A stretch of 64,000 nucleotides of DNA from Mantamonas sphyraenae (taxonomy: Eukaryota; CRuMs; Mantamonadidae): positions 186,001 to 250,000 of the forward strand of contig JAPMXV010000016.1 of NCBI GenBank assembly GCA_026936335.1. Reading direction: 5' to 3'. The notes beneath the pieces were generated by a model. That model saw only the letters and a program-made list of their open reading frames with translations. It did no database searches and had not been told where the DNA came from. The stretch's first letter is position 1. Every line of letters starts with the position of its first letter. Shown here one piece after another: positions 64,000 through 64,000 of the stretch. The position numbers and the translations under genes were made by a program.

Positions 64000-64000
64000 A

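Overview
The window is nuclear DNA of a compact, flagellated, single-celled eukaryote. I find 36 protein-coding genes in 64 kb and no rRNA, tRNA, transposon or CRISPR array. Most genes carry a few GT-AG introns (67-235 bp in the confident models). TAA, TAG and TGA all end genes, so the standard code applies. CPAP/SAS-4 and dynein LC8 point to basal bodies and flagella. COMMD4, PTEN, CASTOR-like, TMEM120, HEATR6 and a prominin/tweety-like protein give an animal-like flavour, but THH1/TOM1-type 7TM and KDEL-tailed ER proteins are also present. I do not assign a lineage: a free-living flagellate is as far as the sequence takes me.

Layout, left to right. 1-11.4 kb: CPAP (5' end cut by the window edge), BUD23, an ER-luminal SET-fold protein, RPAIN, ABHD18, a beta-propeller. 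11.5-19.8 kb: kinesin, PIG-V, phosphatidylserine decarboxylase, COMMD4, PTEN. 19.8-27 kb: a degenerate ABC protein, a membrane SDR, a prominin/tweety-like protein, TPRKB/Cgi121. 27-36.3 kb: a zinc/coiled-coil/PD-(D/E)XK protein, a KDEL-tailed phospholipase A2, a UBA-UIM-PARP, a Spondin_N-7TM protein, a coiled-coil protein, Sld5. 36.4-46.2 kb: a Cys-rich receptor-like protein, a CASTOR-like ACT protein, THOC5, a multi-zinc RBR ligase, an orphan 7TM protein. 46.4-64 kb: an SMPD4-like protein, RRP1, TMEM120, a PRELI protein, a second SDR, DOHH, Exo70, CDC73, HEATR6, dynein LC8.

The genes are not an operon or pathway cluster. They are housekeeping genes packed head-to-head (start codons often 50-210 bp apart) and tail-to-tail (stop codons as close as 6 bp). 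Every intergenic gap is under 300 bp. Many introns and flanks hold CA/TG microsatellites close to splice sites.

Most notable: an ER-targeted SET-fold protein with lost cofactor and catalytic residues; an ABC protein in which every ATPase motif is altered; a Spondin_N domain fused to a THH1/TOM1-like 7TM; a probable PD-(D/E)XK protein with N-terminal zinc motifs; a UBA-UIM-PARP fusion; a tandem duplication of the KDEL-stop tail of a phospholipase; and several reading frames broken by one base in repeat or homopolymer tracts, which may be sequence errors, real mutations or frameshifting. Exon borders were placed by eye from splice consensus, phase and family similarity. For 29 of the 36 models the exon lengths sum to whole codons, and one more (CPAP) is cut by the window edge. 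HEATR6 adds up only by assuming a 29-bp intron. PSD, PARP, RBR and RRP1 remain one base out of frame, and the PD-(D/E)XK gene adds up only with an assumed 34-bp intron.
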